DNA of 64,000 nucleotides from Candidatus Woesearchaeota archaeon (GTDB lineage: Archaea > Nanobdellota > Nanobdellia > Woesearchaeales > GW2011-AR9). Shown here piece by piece: positions 52,424 to 60,783 of this stretch. The notes under the pieces were generated by a model, which saw only the letters and a list, made by a program, of their open reading frames with translations, was not told the DNA's origin and searched no databases. Each line of letters starts with the position of its first letter. Position 1 is the stretch's first letter. A program made the position numbers and the translations under genes. Location: NCBI GenBank assembly GCA_016188115.1, contig JACPIK010000002.1:927462-991461 (forward strand), written 5' to 3'.

Positions 52424-54100
52424 ATGCAAAAAGAGGCTCAACACCAGATAGAACAGTACGCAAAACAAATTCTCCCCACGTTTTCCAAACAACTTCAACA
52501 TCTTATCAACATTCGTTCGGAAAGTCAAGATCCAGCCCAACGTAAAAATCTCCCAAAAATTCTGCAAGCAATAGGCAAGATCATGCAAGAGATGGACATA
52601 AAATACCAGATCATCCCAAATCATGGCTATCCTATTCTCATCGCTACCATCCCTGCAAAAAAGAGCAATCAAACTATCACACTCTACAATCATCTTGATG
52701 TCCAACCCGCAGACGCCAAGGATTGGCAACTACAAAAATACGCAATGAAACACCCCTTCGATGCCAAAGAAAAAAATGGTATAATCAGAGGACGAGGAGC
52801 TACGGATGATAAAGGTCCAGCACTCACAGCACTCCATGCTCTTAACGCACTCCAAAAATTGAACTTGCCTCATCCAACGATCCAAATTATCTATGAAACA
52901 GAAGAAGAAAGTGGGAGTAATCATTTCACAGCATTTCTGCAAGAAAATAAAAAACTGCTCAAAAAACCTAACGCCATACTTGTAACAGACACTATCTTTG
53001 AAGGTGACCACCCCTCAATTACCTGCAGTTTACGTGGACTCGCAAAAACAGAAATCATTGTCCCATTAAAATCGGAACACAAAAAAAGTGATAACCCGCC
53101 TTTCGAAGTAATTGACATCATCGGAGGGGATCAGCGAAAAGAAGGTGTTGCTACCAAAATCCCACCTCAAGCCACCGTGAAGGTACGATCAGACAACCCC
53201 AGTTACTTCGTACACTATGCCAAAAAAAATTATCCTCGCTTTAAGATCACACAACACGAAAATCTCGTCACCATCACAGCAAAAGTGGGAACCAAAGATA
53301 TTCACTCTGGTGTGTTTGGAGGAATTGTAAGAAACCCTCTAACCACTCTTTGCCATATAGCCGGTTCATATGCCACAACACAATTGCAAATCCCCCCCGC
53401 ACAGCAAAATTCACTCACTCAGCTCTGCACTTTCATTGCCAAAACAGTTGAATTCAAGACTGGAAAAATCAAAATCGCACAGTTCTACAAAGACACACCA
53501 CAGATTACCCCTAAACTTCGTTCCCATCTTCAAGCAACTGCCAAAGCTGTTAATCTCTTTCATGATCTTCAGCATGAAGGCATTGATCTTACACAACTCT
53601 ATACCAAAGATGGAGTCGAAGCGCGCATACGTGCATGGTATCAGCCAACTTTAGAGTTACATGGTTTTGTGATTGATAAAGAAAAACAACATGTACGTCT
53701 CAAAGTGACCTCACGTCTCGTTGGAAAACAAAATCCACACAAAATTCTTCAGCTCATTGAACAACACACCCGCACCATCATCTCCCAAGCTCACTGTACA
53801 CACCACATGGGAACACCCGCTATTATGACAGAAGTGGAAAACTCCTACATCAATATTGCTGCCAAAACCTGCACCAAACACTTTGGTAAAAAAACATTAT
53901 TTGTTGGAGGAGGAGGAACGATCGGCTCCATGCCGCCATTTGCCAACACCTTCCCTAACACCCCCATTGTATTTCTCGCATTAAGCAAAATGTCTGATGG
54001 ATATCATGCCCCTAATGAATGTTACGAACTTGCGCAGGCAGCAAAAGGGATGAATGTAATAGCACACTATTTACATGAGATCGCCACAAAAGGATTATAA
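52424..54100 (+). CDS. M20-family metallopeptidase (dipeptidase/deacetylase-like)
   Basis: The M20 metal-ligand motifs are visible: LYNHLDVQPAD (HxD), RGATDDKGP (the D bridging ligand and DDKGP) and IYETEEESGS (EE). The C-terminal part has MTEVENSYIN and FVGGGGTIGSMPPF. M20 enzymes hydrolyse amide bonds in dipeptides or N-acyl amino acids. At 558 residues it is longer than usual for the family, due to an extended middle domain. The preceding region is AT-rich with a TTTAAAC about 30 bases before the ATG. Confidence 0.9.
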   Translation: MQKEAQHQIEQYAKQILPTFSKQLQHLINIRSESQDPAQRKNLPKILQAIGKIMQEMDIKYQIIPNHGYPILIATIPAKKSNQTITLYNHLDVQPADAKDWQLQKYAMKHPFDAKEKNGIIRGRGATDDKGPALTALHALNALQKLNLPHPTIQIIYETEEESGSNHFTAFLQENKKLLKKPNAILVTDTIFEGDHPSITCSLRGLAKTEIIVPLKSEHKKSDNPPFEVIDIIGGDQRKEGVATKIPPQATVKVRSDNPSYFVHYAKKNYPRFKITQHENLVTITAKVGTKDIHSGVFGGIVRNPLTTLCHIAGSYATTQLQIPPAQQNSLTQLCTFIAKTVEFKTGKIKIAQFYKDTPQITPKLRSHLQATAKAVNLFHDLQHEGIDLTQLYTKDGVEARIRAWYQPTLELHGFVIDKEKQHVRLKVTSRLVGKQNPHKILQLIEQHTRTIISQAHCTHHMGTPAIMTEVENSYINIAAKTCTKHFGKKTLFVGGGGTIGSMPPFANTFPNTPIVFLALSKMSDGYHAPNECYELAQAAKGMNVIAHYLHEIATKGL

Positions 54101-54123
54101 ACTTCTTTTTCTTCATGTAAAAT

Positions 54124-54405
54124 ATGTCACTTCTCAACGAAGCTGGATATCTCTATGTTCTCTCCAAAGATCTGATGAGTGTAAATAAAAAAATCCGCAA
54201 ACATGCACAAAAAGCGCGTGAACATTTTGATGACCACACTAAAGCTACACGTCATGAAGACAAACAAAAACATTACGTAAAACATACTGACGCCACCGCA
54301 AAAGTACGTAAATTGGCAGAAAAACATAATGAAATTCTACGAAAAATACAACGTCACCAAGTTGCCTTTGCGCATTCTTTAAGAGATGAAACCAAATTAA
54401 CATAG
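54124..54405 (+). CDS. Hypothetical helical protein, 93 aa
   Basis: The protein is a charged, Lys/His-rich sequence with heptad-like spacing (KIRKHAQKAREHFDDHTK; VRKLAEKHNEILRKIQRHQ), so it is probably a coiled-coil. No signal or membrane segment. It follows the M20 peptidase by 23 bases and may be cotranscribed. Function unknown. Confidence 0.65.
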   Translation: MSLLNEAGYLYVLSKDLMSVNKKIRKHAQKAREHFDDHTKATRHEDKQKHYVKHTDATAKVRKLAEKHNEILRKIQRHQVAFAHSLRDETKLT

Positions 54406-54440
54406 AAAACAACATTGCCTATCGACAAAAATCAAGAAAT

Positions 54441-54719
54441 TTAATTCTCTTTCTTCGGCTTGACATGAATAATGTTGACAGGACATACATCTGCTGCTTC
54501 TTGATTCGTCGCACGATCTTCTTCAGTAGAAATATCTAATTGCCAATGATCTTCTTTAAGAAGAGCATCTTTGGAATCTTTAATTCCTTTGACTTCCTTT
54601 GAACCTTTGAGATGAGCAAGACCTTCCTGATCCATCTCCCAAAATTGTGGCGCGATTGCTGCGCATGCACCGCAGCTAATACAATCCTTTTTCAGATGGA
54701 ATACTATATTTTTCGCCAT
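54441..54719 (-). CDS. Ferredoxin, single [4Fe-4S]
   Basis: KDCISCGACAAIAP provides three ligand Cys (CxxCxxC) and ADVCPVNIIHV the fourth, the pattern of monocluster 4Fe-4S ferredoxins of the archaeal/Bacillus-type. A linker with acidic residues lies between. It would carry electrons for redox enzymes. The start ATG is 26 bases from a TTTAAAG, consistent with a leaderless transcript. Confidence 0.9.
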   Translation of the reverse strand: MAKNIVFHLKKDCISCGACAAIAPQFWEMDQEGLAHLKGSKEVKGIKDSKDALLKEDHWQLDISTEEDRATNQEAADVCPVNIIHVKPKKEN

Positions 54720-54862
54720 ATCAAAGAGACGAACAGGGGTTTCTTTAAGAAGTTTATGGTGTCTTTAGGTAAAAAAGATCGACAAGATAAGAAAGAGAAC
54801 CAACAGCTCCGTAGAAAAGGTCTACCAAAAAGCTTATAACGCAAAAAAAGCTACCTTCCCAA

Positions 54863-55822
54863 ATGCAAAAAAGAGACAGTTTTGTGGTTATAATACTTAT
54901 TCTCTTTTCATTAGTTCTCCTCACAAGTTGTAATAAAGTGCCGGGTGGAAGCACCCCTCAAGATACAGCGGGTCTACTCAAACAAGTACAATCAGGAACA
55001 CAAGGGGTCGCATTAACCGTGCTTGCTAATTTTCCTCCTGCAACAATCTATGATGATAATGAGCTCATCTCTATTGTTGAAATTCAAAATCGAGGAAATT
55101 TTAATCTTGAACCCAGTGACTGTTTTGTCCAAGTAACCGGATTTGATCCAAATATTATTCGCGGAGGATTTGGCATTCCACGATCCTGTGGGGAGAGCCT
55201 TGGAACACTTGAAGGAAAAAGTATTTACAATGTTCAAGGAAGCATAAACCAAGTTGAGTTCAACGCGCCTTCAATTACACTTCCTACCGATGTTATTGAA
55301 TATACTCCTACTCTTAATTATGTTACATGTTATAACTACGAAACAAAAGCAAGCCCTGTAGTCTGTGTAGACCCCCTTTTCTATCAAGTCACACCTGAAC
55401 AAAAAACCTGTCGTCCAGCCAATGTAGGCATGGGTGGTGGTCAAGGTGCCCCAGTAGCAATTAATAGTGTCAATGTAGATATGGTTGGCAAAAATCGTGC
55501 CGTCTTTGAGATTAGTATTTCAAACCAAGGAGGAGGTCAAGTTCTTAGCCCCTCAACAGGAATCCAAAATTGCGGCCAAGGGATTCTAGAACGAAATGAT
55601 CTTAACTTTGTTAATTTTGACGTGTCCATCGCCGGACAAAGTCCTATTGAATGTAAACCGAAAGATCGCACCGTTCGTCTTTACAATAATCAAGCAAAAA
55701 TCATCTGCACATTCAATATTCCAGGAACTATTGCCTACCAAACTCCTCTTCAGATCACATTACAATACAGTTATATGCAATCACAAACACGCCCTGTCCG
55801 CATTGTAGCAACCCCTAAATAA
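54863..55822 (+). CDS. Secreted lipoprotein, paralogous family member B
   Basis: The signal MQKRDSFVVIILILFSLVLLTSC ends in a lipobox LTSC. The mature part has two beta-rich domains, and its C-terminal region (KNRAVFEISISNQGGGQVLS, then TPLQITLQYSYMQ ending PVRIVATPK) parallels the proteins at 10276 and 55936. Cys residues at several points suggest disulfides. It is followed on the same strand by a second paralog. Function unknown, likely envelope. Confidence 0.8.
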   Translation: MQKRDSFVVIILILFSLVLLTSCNKVPGGSTPQDTAGLLKQVQSGTQGVALTVLANFPPATIYDDNELISIVEIQNRGNFNLEPSDCFVQVTGFDPNIIRGGFGIPRSCGESLGTLEGKSIYNVQGSINQVEFNAPSITLPTDVIEYTPTLNYVTCYNYETKASPVVCVDPLFYQVTPEQKTCRPANVGMGGGQGAPVAINSVNVDMVGKNRAVFEISISNQGGGQVLSPSTGIQNCGQGILERNDLNFVNFDVSIAGQSPIECKPKDRTVRLYNNQAKIICTFNIPGTIAYQTPLQITLQYSYMQSQTRPVRIVATPK

Positions 55823-55935
55823 GCAGTAATAAATAAAATAAATCGAAGTACAGATCAATCAACCTTCTTTAGTCCAGTAAACTTTAAATACGCTATCCTC
55901 TTCATTCCACCTAAAAAGAGTAAAGAGGGTTGATG

Positions 55936-56835
55936 ATGAAACGCGCAATTATAACAGTACTTTTCGTTCTAAGCATGCTTATTGTCTCTTGTGGAACTTC
56001 TGATCCGCAAGCGCAAACAGGCAGCGTATTTAAAGGAGGATCGCAAGGCGTCCTTGCCCACTTCGAGCCATTTGGTGTCGAAGAAAGCGGTATTCAATCA
56101 ATATTTGATTCTGAAGCATTCCCTATTGAAGTTACCGTAAATAACAAAGGGGAATATAAAATTCAACCAGCAGACATTGATGTAGAACTTCTTGGACCTT
56201 CAACGGAAGAATTTCAAGGAATTGCATCTCGCACTCTTGCAAATCAAGATGAACTTGAAGAAATTTCTGATCTCTCACCTGAAGGCGGAGAAGAAACCAT
56301 TGCATTTGCATCAGATGCAAGATTTAACGGAGAAGTTACCAATTATCTTGATCGTGATTGGTTTGCAAATTTAGAATATAATTACAAAACCTACCTTGTT
56401 ATTCCTGAAGTGTGCCTTAAAGAAGACCTCACTGATGATCGTGTATGTAATGTTAACGAGAAAAAATCGTTCTTTGTATCTGGATCACCCATTACCGTTG
56501 AATCTGTAGAACAAGACACTGCAGGAAAAGGAGTTATGGCTCTTAAAATCAAAATCAAGAATACCGGTACTGGTGACGTAACCAAAGTTGGCAGCGAATT
56601 TGACGAAACCCGTGAAGAACTTGCATTTTCCATTGATGACGCTGATTGGGAATGTAAATCTGCAGGAAAAGTCAACGAAGCCCGCCTCTACAACGGTCAA
56701 GCAGAATTATTGTGTAAACTCAAAAACCCTCTTGACGCAGACGAACTTTCTACTAAACAAGTACGCTTAACCTTTGACTTTCGCTACCGCGAATTGGTTA
56801 AACAAAGTTTGAGAATCAAAGAAAGCGCAAATTAG
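55936..56835 (+). CDS. Secreted lipoprotein, paralogous family member C
   Basis: The signal MKRAIITVLFVLSMLIVSC gives a lipobox IVSC. The second half (KGVMALKIKIKNTGTGDVTK; NGQAELLCKLKNP; KQVRLTFDFRYRELVKQSLRIKE) matches the family layout. Two ATGs are adjacent (55933 and 55936); I prefer 55936, which stands about six bases from GAGGG, and an in-frame TTG at 55930 is unlikely. It lies 110 bases after its paralog, so the pair may be cotranscribed. Confidence 0.8.
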   Translation: MKRAIITVLFVLSMLIVSCGTSDPQAQTGSVFKGGSQGVLAHFEPFGVEESGIQSIFDSEAFPIEVTVNNKGEYKIQPADIDVELLGPSTEEFQGIASRTLANQDELEEISDLSPEGGEETIAFASDARFNGEVTNYLDRDWFANLEYNYKTYLVIPEVCLKEDLTDDRVCNVNEKKSFFVSGSPITVESVEQDTAGKGVMALKIKIKNTGTGDVTKVGSEFDETREELAFSIDDADWECKSAGKVNEARLYNGQAELLCKLKNPLDADELSTKQVRLTFDFRYRELVKQSLRIKESAN

Positions 56836-57647
56836 GATTTTGATTTACTTTTTATTTTTTTAATCTTTTTTATACGCAATGTTTGCATCTTTTCTTTCAG
56901 AAACGTAACGGTAAGTTCTACTACCTCTTTTTCTTTTCCATGATAAATGTGATCCGCACCGTTCACAATCTCAAAACGACTCAGCTTGTTCAAAAAAGGG
57001 ACTAATGTGTGTGCTACATCCAGAGAAATAAGAGTGTCCCGATCACCATAAATAAGGAGAACGGGGCAAGAAATCTTTTGCAAAGCAGCACAAGAATTAT
57101 ATTTCATACCATCAACAACAAATTCCGACTTTAACTCAAATGAGCCATATCGATTTGTAATCTTTTTAAGACCGGTCTTTTTCCAAGAATCATCAAGCAT
57201 AAATCCCTCTCGCTGACAAGTTTTGAAGTTCACCACTGGCGATTGAGCTACGATCGAACTTATTCTTGTATCGGTTGGTGCATAAACTAAACAAGTCATG
57301 GCTCCTAATGAATGTCCAACTAAACTCATTCGAGAAGAATCGACACAAGATAGAGACCCTAAATAGTCTAGCGCTGCGCGAATTATTGTACATTGAAGAG
57401 AGATAGTCATGTCACTTTTGGAAATAGCACTACACTTATCTGGAAAATCATAAAAATCAAATAATAAAATAATAAATTTCTGTTCAGCCAATGTTTTAGC
57501 TAGTGCTACATTTCTCTCTTCTCGTATCCCACCAGAAAATCCAGGAACATACAAAACCGCAGGAAATGGACCTTTTCCAGCAGGAGTATAAAGAATACCA
57601 CCAATCGTATGAGAACCAAACGGAAAAGATACCGGAGTCTGTTTCAT
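56832..57647 (-). CDS. Alpha/beta hydrolase
   Basis: The nucleophile elbow MSLVGHSLGAM carries GHSLG with Ser. The acid is in LIYGDRDTLI and the His in VNGADHIYHG, giving a complete catalytic triad in order. The N-terminal strand region FPAVLYVPGFSGG is the oxyanion-hole side. It could be an esterase or a dienelactone-hydrolase-type enzyme. The C-terminus has a Lys-rich tail (IKKIKKIKSKSKS). Substrate unknown. Confidence 0.88.
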   Translation of the reverse strand: MKQTPVSFPFGSHTIGGILYTPAGKGPFPAVLYVPGFSGGIREERNVALAKTLAEQKFIILLFDFYDFPDKCSAISKSDMTISLQCTIIRAALDYLGSLSCVDSSRMSLVGHSLGAMTCLVYAPTDTRISSIVAQSPVVNFKTCQREGFMLDDSWKKTGLKKITNRYGSFELKSEFVVDGMKYNSCAALQKISCPVLLIYGDRDTLISLDVAHTLVPFLNKLSRFEIVNGADHIYHGKEKEVVELTVTFLKEKMQTLRIKKIKKIKSKSKS

Positions 57648-57695
57648 AATCCAAAGAAATAACCCAGAATTAAAAATGTTACCTCAGACAAAACT

Positions 57696-58652
57696 CTATT
57701 TCATTCCCGCCAACATCACGCTTGCCAGCAATGCCTCAAGCTGCAAATATTCATCGCTGCCTTCAACCATGCGAAACTCAATCTCACCACATTTGTCAAC
57801 CAGCTCAACTTTCTTGCGATCAGGAATCGCTAAATGCCAAATTTCTTTGTGAATCTGTTTAATTACATCTGTGCCAGATAACCCATACTCCAGCATCAAC
57901 TCCAACAATTTTTTACGCGCTTCTGTAAAATTGCCAGCAATCGCAGTTGCTAAAATAGCATTCACTTCTTTAGGTTTAGCCACACTTGCCATGGAATAAA
58001 TCAGTTCTGGCGTAAGCGATTTTCCCAGCACAGCACAACTCTGCATCACATTCTCTAAGCGGCGACAATCGCCATCACTCACATCAAAGAGAGCTTTTTT
58101 AGTATCAGCAGTTAACACAAGCCCTTCATTTTTAGCAACAGTTTCCACAACTTCGATAATCTCTTGCTCTGATAGAGGCTTGAAACGAAATACTGCACAA
58201 CGGCTCTGAATAGGATCAATAATTTTAGAACTATAATTACAAGATAAAATAAAACGACACGTCTTAGTATAATTTTCCATCGTACGACGCAACGCCTGCT
58301 GCGCTTCGCGCGTCAACGCATCACTTTCATCAAGATAAATTATTTTGAATGGGACATTACCAATTGCTTTGGTACGAGCAAAATCTTTCACTTTGACACG
58401 AACTACATCAATACCACGTTCATCCGACGCGTTTAATTCCAACGTGTTCTCGCGCCAGCTATCACCAAAAAGTTCGTGTGCAATCACTAACGCCATTGTA
58501 GTCTTACCAACGCCAGCAGGACCAGAGAACAACAAATGAGGCATATTACCTGATTTGACTAGAGCTGATACTTTCTCAACAATATCTTTTTGCCCACGAA
58601 TCTGCGCAAACGTATGCGGTCGATATTTCTCAGTCCAGATAGTAGAATCCAT
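57696..58652 (-). CDS. rfcS: Replication factor C small subunit (clamp loader)
   Basis: Clamp loader features: WTEKYRPHTFAQIRGQ, Walker A SGPAGVGKTT (about 43-52), Walker B IIYLDESDALT (DExx box), the RFILSCNYSSKIIDPIQSRC segment (SRC arginine finger), and a C-terminal collar domain. It loads PCNA on primed DNA together with the large subunit, which is not in this window. Length 318 is typical. Confidence 0.94.
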   Translation of the reverse strand: MDSTIWTEKYRPHTFAQIRGQKDIVEKVSALVKSGNMPHLLFSGPAGVGKTTMALVIAHELFGDSWRENTLELNASDERGIDVVRVKVKDFARTKAIGNVPFKIIYLDESDALTREAQQALRRTMENYTKTCRFILSCNYSSKIIDPIQSRCAVFRFKPLSEQEIIEVVETVAKNEGLVLTADTKKALFDVSDGDCRRLENVMQSCAVLGKSLTPELIYSMASVAKPKEVNAILATAIAGNFTEARKKLLELMLEYGLSGTDVIKQIHKEIWHLAIPDRKKVELVDKCGEIEFRMVEGSDEYLQLEALLASVMLAGMK

Positions 58653-58721
58653 ACAACACGCAAACGACAGACAGTTTAAAAGAATTGTGGAAAGGGAAAA
58701 GTAGTTCTCATAAAAAGCAAC

Positions 58722-58901
58722 TCAAAACCATCCCGTAATCCAGTGCCAAATCGTTCCCCAAGAAATATCAAACAAAAACACCACCACAAGCATAACCAAA
58801 AATGCGATAATCGCAACCTTAACGAGAAATGAAAATATTCTGCCAAAGAAATACAGCAAAATAATCAAAATAATAATACCTACTAACGAAAATGGATCCA
58901 T
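58722..58901 (-). CDS. Small two-segment membrane protein, 59 aa
   Basis: An ATG at 58901 opens a frame of 59 codons ending TGA at 58722. It encodes two hydrophobic segments (SLVGIIILIILLYFFGRIF and KVAIIAFLVMLVVVFLF) and a Trp-rich end (ISWGTIWHWITGWF). It lies between the RfcS and MscS genes in the same orientation, with 21 bases to the MscS stop and 70 bases to the RfcS start. Codon usage and the clean frame suggest a real gene. Function unknown. Confidence 0.7.
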   Translation of the reverse strand: MDPFSLVGIIILIILLYFFGRIFSFLVKVAIIAFLVMLVVVFLFDISWGTIWHWITGWF

Positions 58902-58922
58902 AGAAGTCTAAAAATGAGATCT

Positions 58923-60047
58923 CTATTTATTTCTTTGTCTCCCCTTGAGGTTCCCTTCGATTTTCCGACTGTTGTCCTTCTTTACAGGCTCATTCATCAG
59001 ATGGACAATTTGTGTCGGGAACGCAATTACGATTCCTGCTTTATTCAATGCCGTATACACTTTCTCTGTCATCTCAATTTTCTTCGCATGCTCTTGATCC
59101 CAATGAGGAATCCAAAATGTTAAGCGAAATTTAAGTGCAAAATCCCCCATCTCCATAAATTGGACTTGCGGTACGGGATCTTTAAGCACGCCCAATGTCT
59201 TCGACACGACATCAAAGATTGTTTTACGCACTTTTGCAGGATCACTGCCATATTCTACACCAAACATAACTTTAACTCGAACTTTTGTATCAGGTCTAGC
59301 ATAGTTACGAACACGTGAATTCGCTAAATACCCATTAGGAATATAGATTACTTCATTATCAAATGTAACCATTTTTGTACTGCGTAAACCAATGTCAATA
59401 ATTGTGCCCAAATCTCCACTTTCAAGACGTACTTTATCTCCAATGTGATACGTCTCATCAAGCAGGAGACTAACACCTCCAAAGAGATTCTTCAACGAAT
59501 CTTGCAGAGCAAGACCAAGAATAACTCCGCTAATACCTACCCCTGCAAGGTAAGGCGTAATGTCAATATGCCAAATATGTAAAATCCACAAAAATCCTAT
59601 GAGAATAAAGATAACTTTTGTAACTTTGTGAAGAAGAGGCAGCAAAACCTCATCAATTTTGGTTTCCGTTTTAAGAGCAAGTTGATGACCCCAAGTTTGC
59701 ACAATCGTGTCTAACAATCGTGACAAGAAAAAGAGAAAAAAGATTGCAAGCAAAGCATCCGTAACTAAAAGTACCCAACTCAACACACCAACATGACGTA
59801 ACGCCAGTTCAAAACCAGAAGTAAACAGGAAAAGGAAAATCGGCCGTCTAGTCTTCTCAACAAACAAATCATCGAAAAGAGTTTCTGTTTTCTTTGCAAA
59901 CACTTTTAGATACAACGCAAAGCCCCAAAACACAAGATTAGCCAGCAGTGCAAACGTAAGAATAATCAAAACACCAAAAACATAGGGATTTGTAAGAAAT
60001 GTACCATAAGGCAACGTACCTACCCATGCTAAAACAGTATCCATCAT
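58923..60047 (-). CDS. mscS: MscS-family mechanosensitive channel
   Basis: Four hydrophobic segments precede the MscS signature, the Gly/Ala-rich pore helix LAGVGISGVILGLALQDSLKNLFGGVSLLLDETYHIGDKV (about 163-203). The beta domain follows (GDLGTIIDIGLRSTKMVTFDNEVIYIPNGYLANSRVRNY). MscS channels release solutes on osmotic downshock. I start at ATG 60047; an in-frame TTG at 60059 is unlikely. A TTTAAAT about 34 bases upstream may be the TATA box. Length about 374. Confidence 0.9.
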   Translation of the reverse strand: MMDTVLAWVGTLPYGTFLTNPYVFGVLIILTFALLANLVFWGFALYLKVFAKKTETLFDDLFVEKTRRPIFLFLFTSGFELALRHVGVLSWVLLVTDALLAIFFLFFLSRLLDTIVQTWGHQLALKTETKIDEVLLPLLHKVTKVIFILIGFLWILHIWHIDITPYLAGVGISGVILGLALQDSLKNLFGGVSLLLDETYHIGDKVRLESGDLGTIIDIGLRSTKMVTFDNEVIYIPNGYLANSRVRNYARPDTKVRVKVMFGVEYGSDPAKVRKTIFDVVSKTLGVLKDPVPQVQFMEMGDFALKFRLTFWIPHWDQEHAKKIEMTEKVYTALNKAGIVIAFPTQIVHLMNEPVKKDNSRKIEGNLKGRQRNK

Positions 60048-60116
60048 AGAATATATCAAAAAGAAGATAAAAGAAGAAATTTAAATAAGTTGTGGTGTCA
60101 GATTCTTGAAAAACAC

Positions 60117-60392
60117 TTATTCTGCGCCGCCGTCATCAACATTACCAGTTGGAACAGCATTACGAGAAATAACCAGAACATCTCCTACAGCTTTAACCAA
60201 TTGATGAGGAACGATAACGCCTTTTGCATTTCCTAAAACTCGGCTTAAGAATGAATTCTTCGTTGCACGGATACGCCAGCCAGAAATTTTATTGCCTTGA
60301 ACAAGACCATCTTCGATATCTCCGAAATAGTCACCAGCATCAGTAAACACCTTAAGATCGTACGTCTCACTCACCCTCTTCATCTTTAACAT
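60117..60392 (-). CDS. PRC-barrel domain protein
   Basis: The sequence KVFTDAGDYFGDIEDGLVQGNKISGWRIRATKNSF and KGVIVPHQLVKAVGDVLVISRNAV is the PRC-barrel pattern. Such domains occur in RNA-processing (RimM) and photosystem proteins, and in many small archaeal proteins of unknown role. A GAGGTG site stands six bases before ATG 60392, so I choose that over a GTG three codons upstream; ATG 60383 is another option. Confidence 0.85.
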   Translation of the reverse strand: MLKMKRVSETYDLKVFTDAGDYFGDIEDGLVQGNKISGWRIRATKNSFLSRVLGNAKGVIVPHQLVKAVGDVLVISRNAVPTGNVDDGGAE

Positions 60393-60475
60393 AATAATCA
60401 CCTCAAACTAATAGCATGATGAGAGAACCTGACGTTTAAATAGTTTTTGCTGCTGGAGACTTTACTAAAAGGTTA

Positions 60476-60543
60476 GCATCACAAGAAATAGAGCAGTACT
60501 CTATTTCTGTGCAGAAATGAAGCTAGCTTCATTTCTTGCATCA
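60476..60543. repeat. Double-hairpin element, copy A, flanked by a 6-base direct repeat
   Basis: Two perfect 10-bp hairpins: AGAAATAGAG/CTCTATTTCT (60484-60493, 60499-60508; loop CAGTA) and AGAAATGAAG/CTTCATTTCT (60513-60522, 60527-60536; loop CTAG). The joint GTGC makes TTTCTGTGCAGAAA (60504-60517) near-palindromic. The unit CAAGAAA...TTTCTT (60482-60537) is bounded by GCATCA at 60476-60481 and 60538-60543, like a target-site duplication. Confidence 0.9.
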
Positions 60544-60648
60544 GGTGAGGGTTGAGTAAATAACCCTCGAAAGAGGTCGGGGGGACCACCCCTAGGGGGT
60601 CGACCGGTACAGCGAAGAACACGACAAAAACTCCGAAAGATGCTACCT
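60544..60648. other. GC-rich, strongly foldable core between double-hairpin copies A and B
   Basis: This 105-base stretch is much richer in G and C than its surroundings. GAGGGTT/AACCCTC (60547-60553, 60562-60568) is a 7-bp hairpin. GGTCG/CGACC (60575-60579, 60601-60605) encloses GGGG (81-84), CCCC (89-92) and GGGG (95-98), where either G run can pair with the C run, so two folds compete. It may be a small structured RNA or cargo between mobile hairpins. Confidence 0.55.
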
Positions 60649-60704
60649 GAAAACAAGCAACGACTTGTTTTCTGTACAGAAATGTGACCAGAATCACATT
60701 TCTT
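60649..60704. repeat. Double-hairpin element, copy B
   Basis: Two hairpins: GAAAACAAG/CTTGTTTTC (60649-60657, 60664-60672, 9 bp; loop CAACGA) and AGAAATGTGA/TCACATTTCT (60678-60687, 60694-60703, 10 bp; loop CCAGAA), joined by GTAC so that TTTCTGTACAGAAA (60669-60682) is palindromic. The 56 bases equal copy A in length. An imperfect direct repeat (GCTACCT/GTAACCT) flanks it. Confidence 0.88.
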
Positions 60705-60783
60705 GTAACCTAAGTAAAGGCAGGAGAGGAGTACTAATAAGGGGTGAGAGAAGTTAATAAGAACCAGAAAAGAATGAAAATAC

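Larger units (their letters stand above)
60402..60783. other. Intergenic region with structured element and double-hairpin repeats
   Basis: No protein gene is convincing here. A TATA-like TTTAAATAG (60434-60443) serves the PRC-barrel gene on the minus strand and could also drive a plus-strand transcript. From 60476 to 60711 the sequence is dominated by six inverted repeats and a GC-rich core. Weak frames on the minus strand (60501-60857) read through these hairpins and look spurious. Confidence 0.5.

Noticed and set aside
54756-54839. A 27-codon charged frame starting MVSLGKKDRQDKKEN
   Set aside because: No TATA box at the right distance and too short to judge; composition is low complexity.
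60476-60711. RNase P RNA or SRP RNA in the hairpin region
   Set aside because: I could not find the conserved core sequences of either RNA on either strand; the repeat structure explains the folding better.
60476-60711. An IS200/IS605-type insertion sequence or its MITE
   Set aside because: Terminal hairpins fit loosely, but no TnpA or TnpB gene or typical target pattern is present, and two hairpins at each end are not usual. It remains an unproven alternative.
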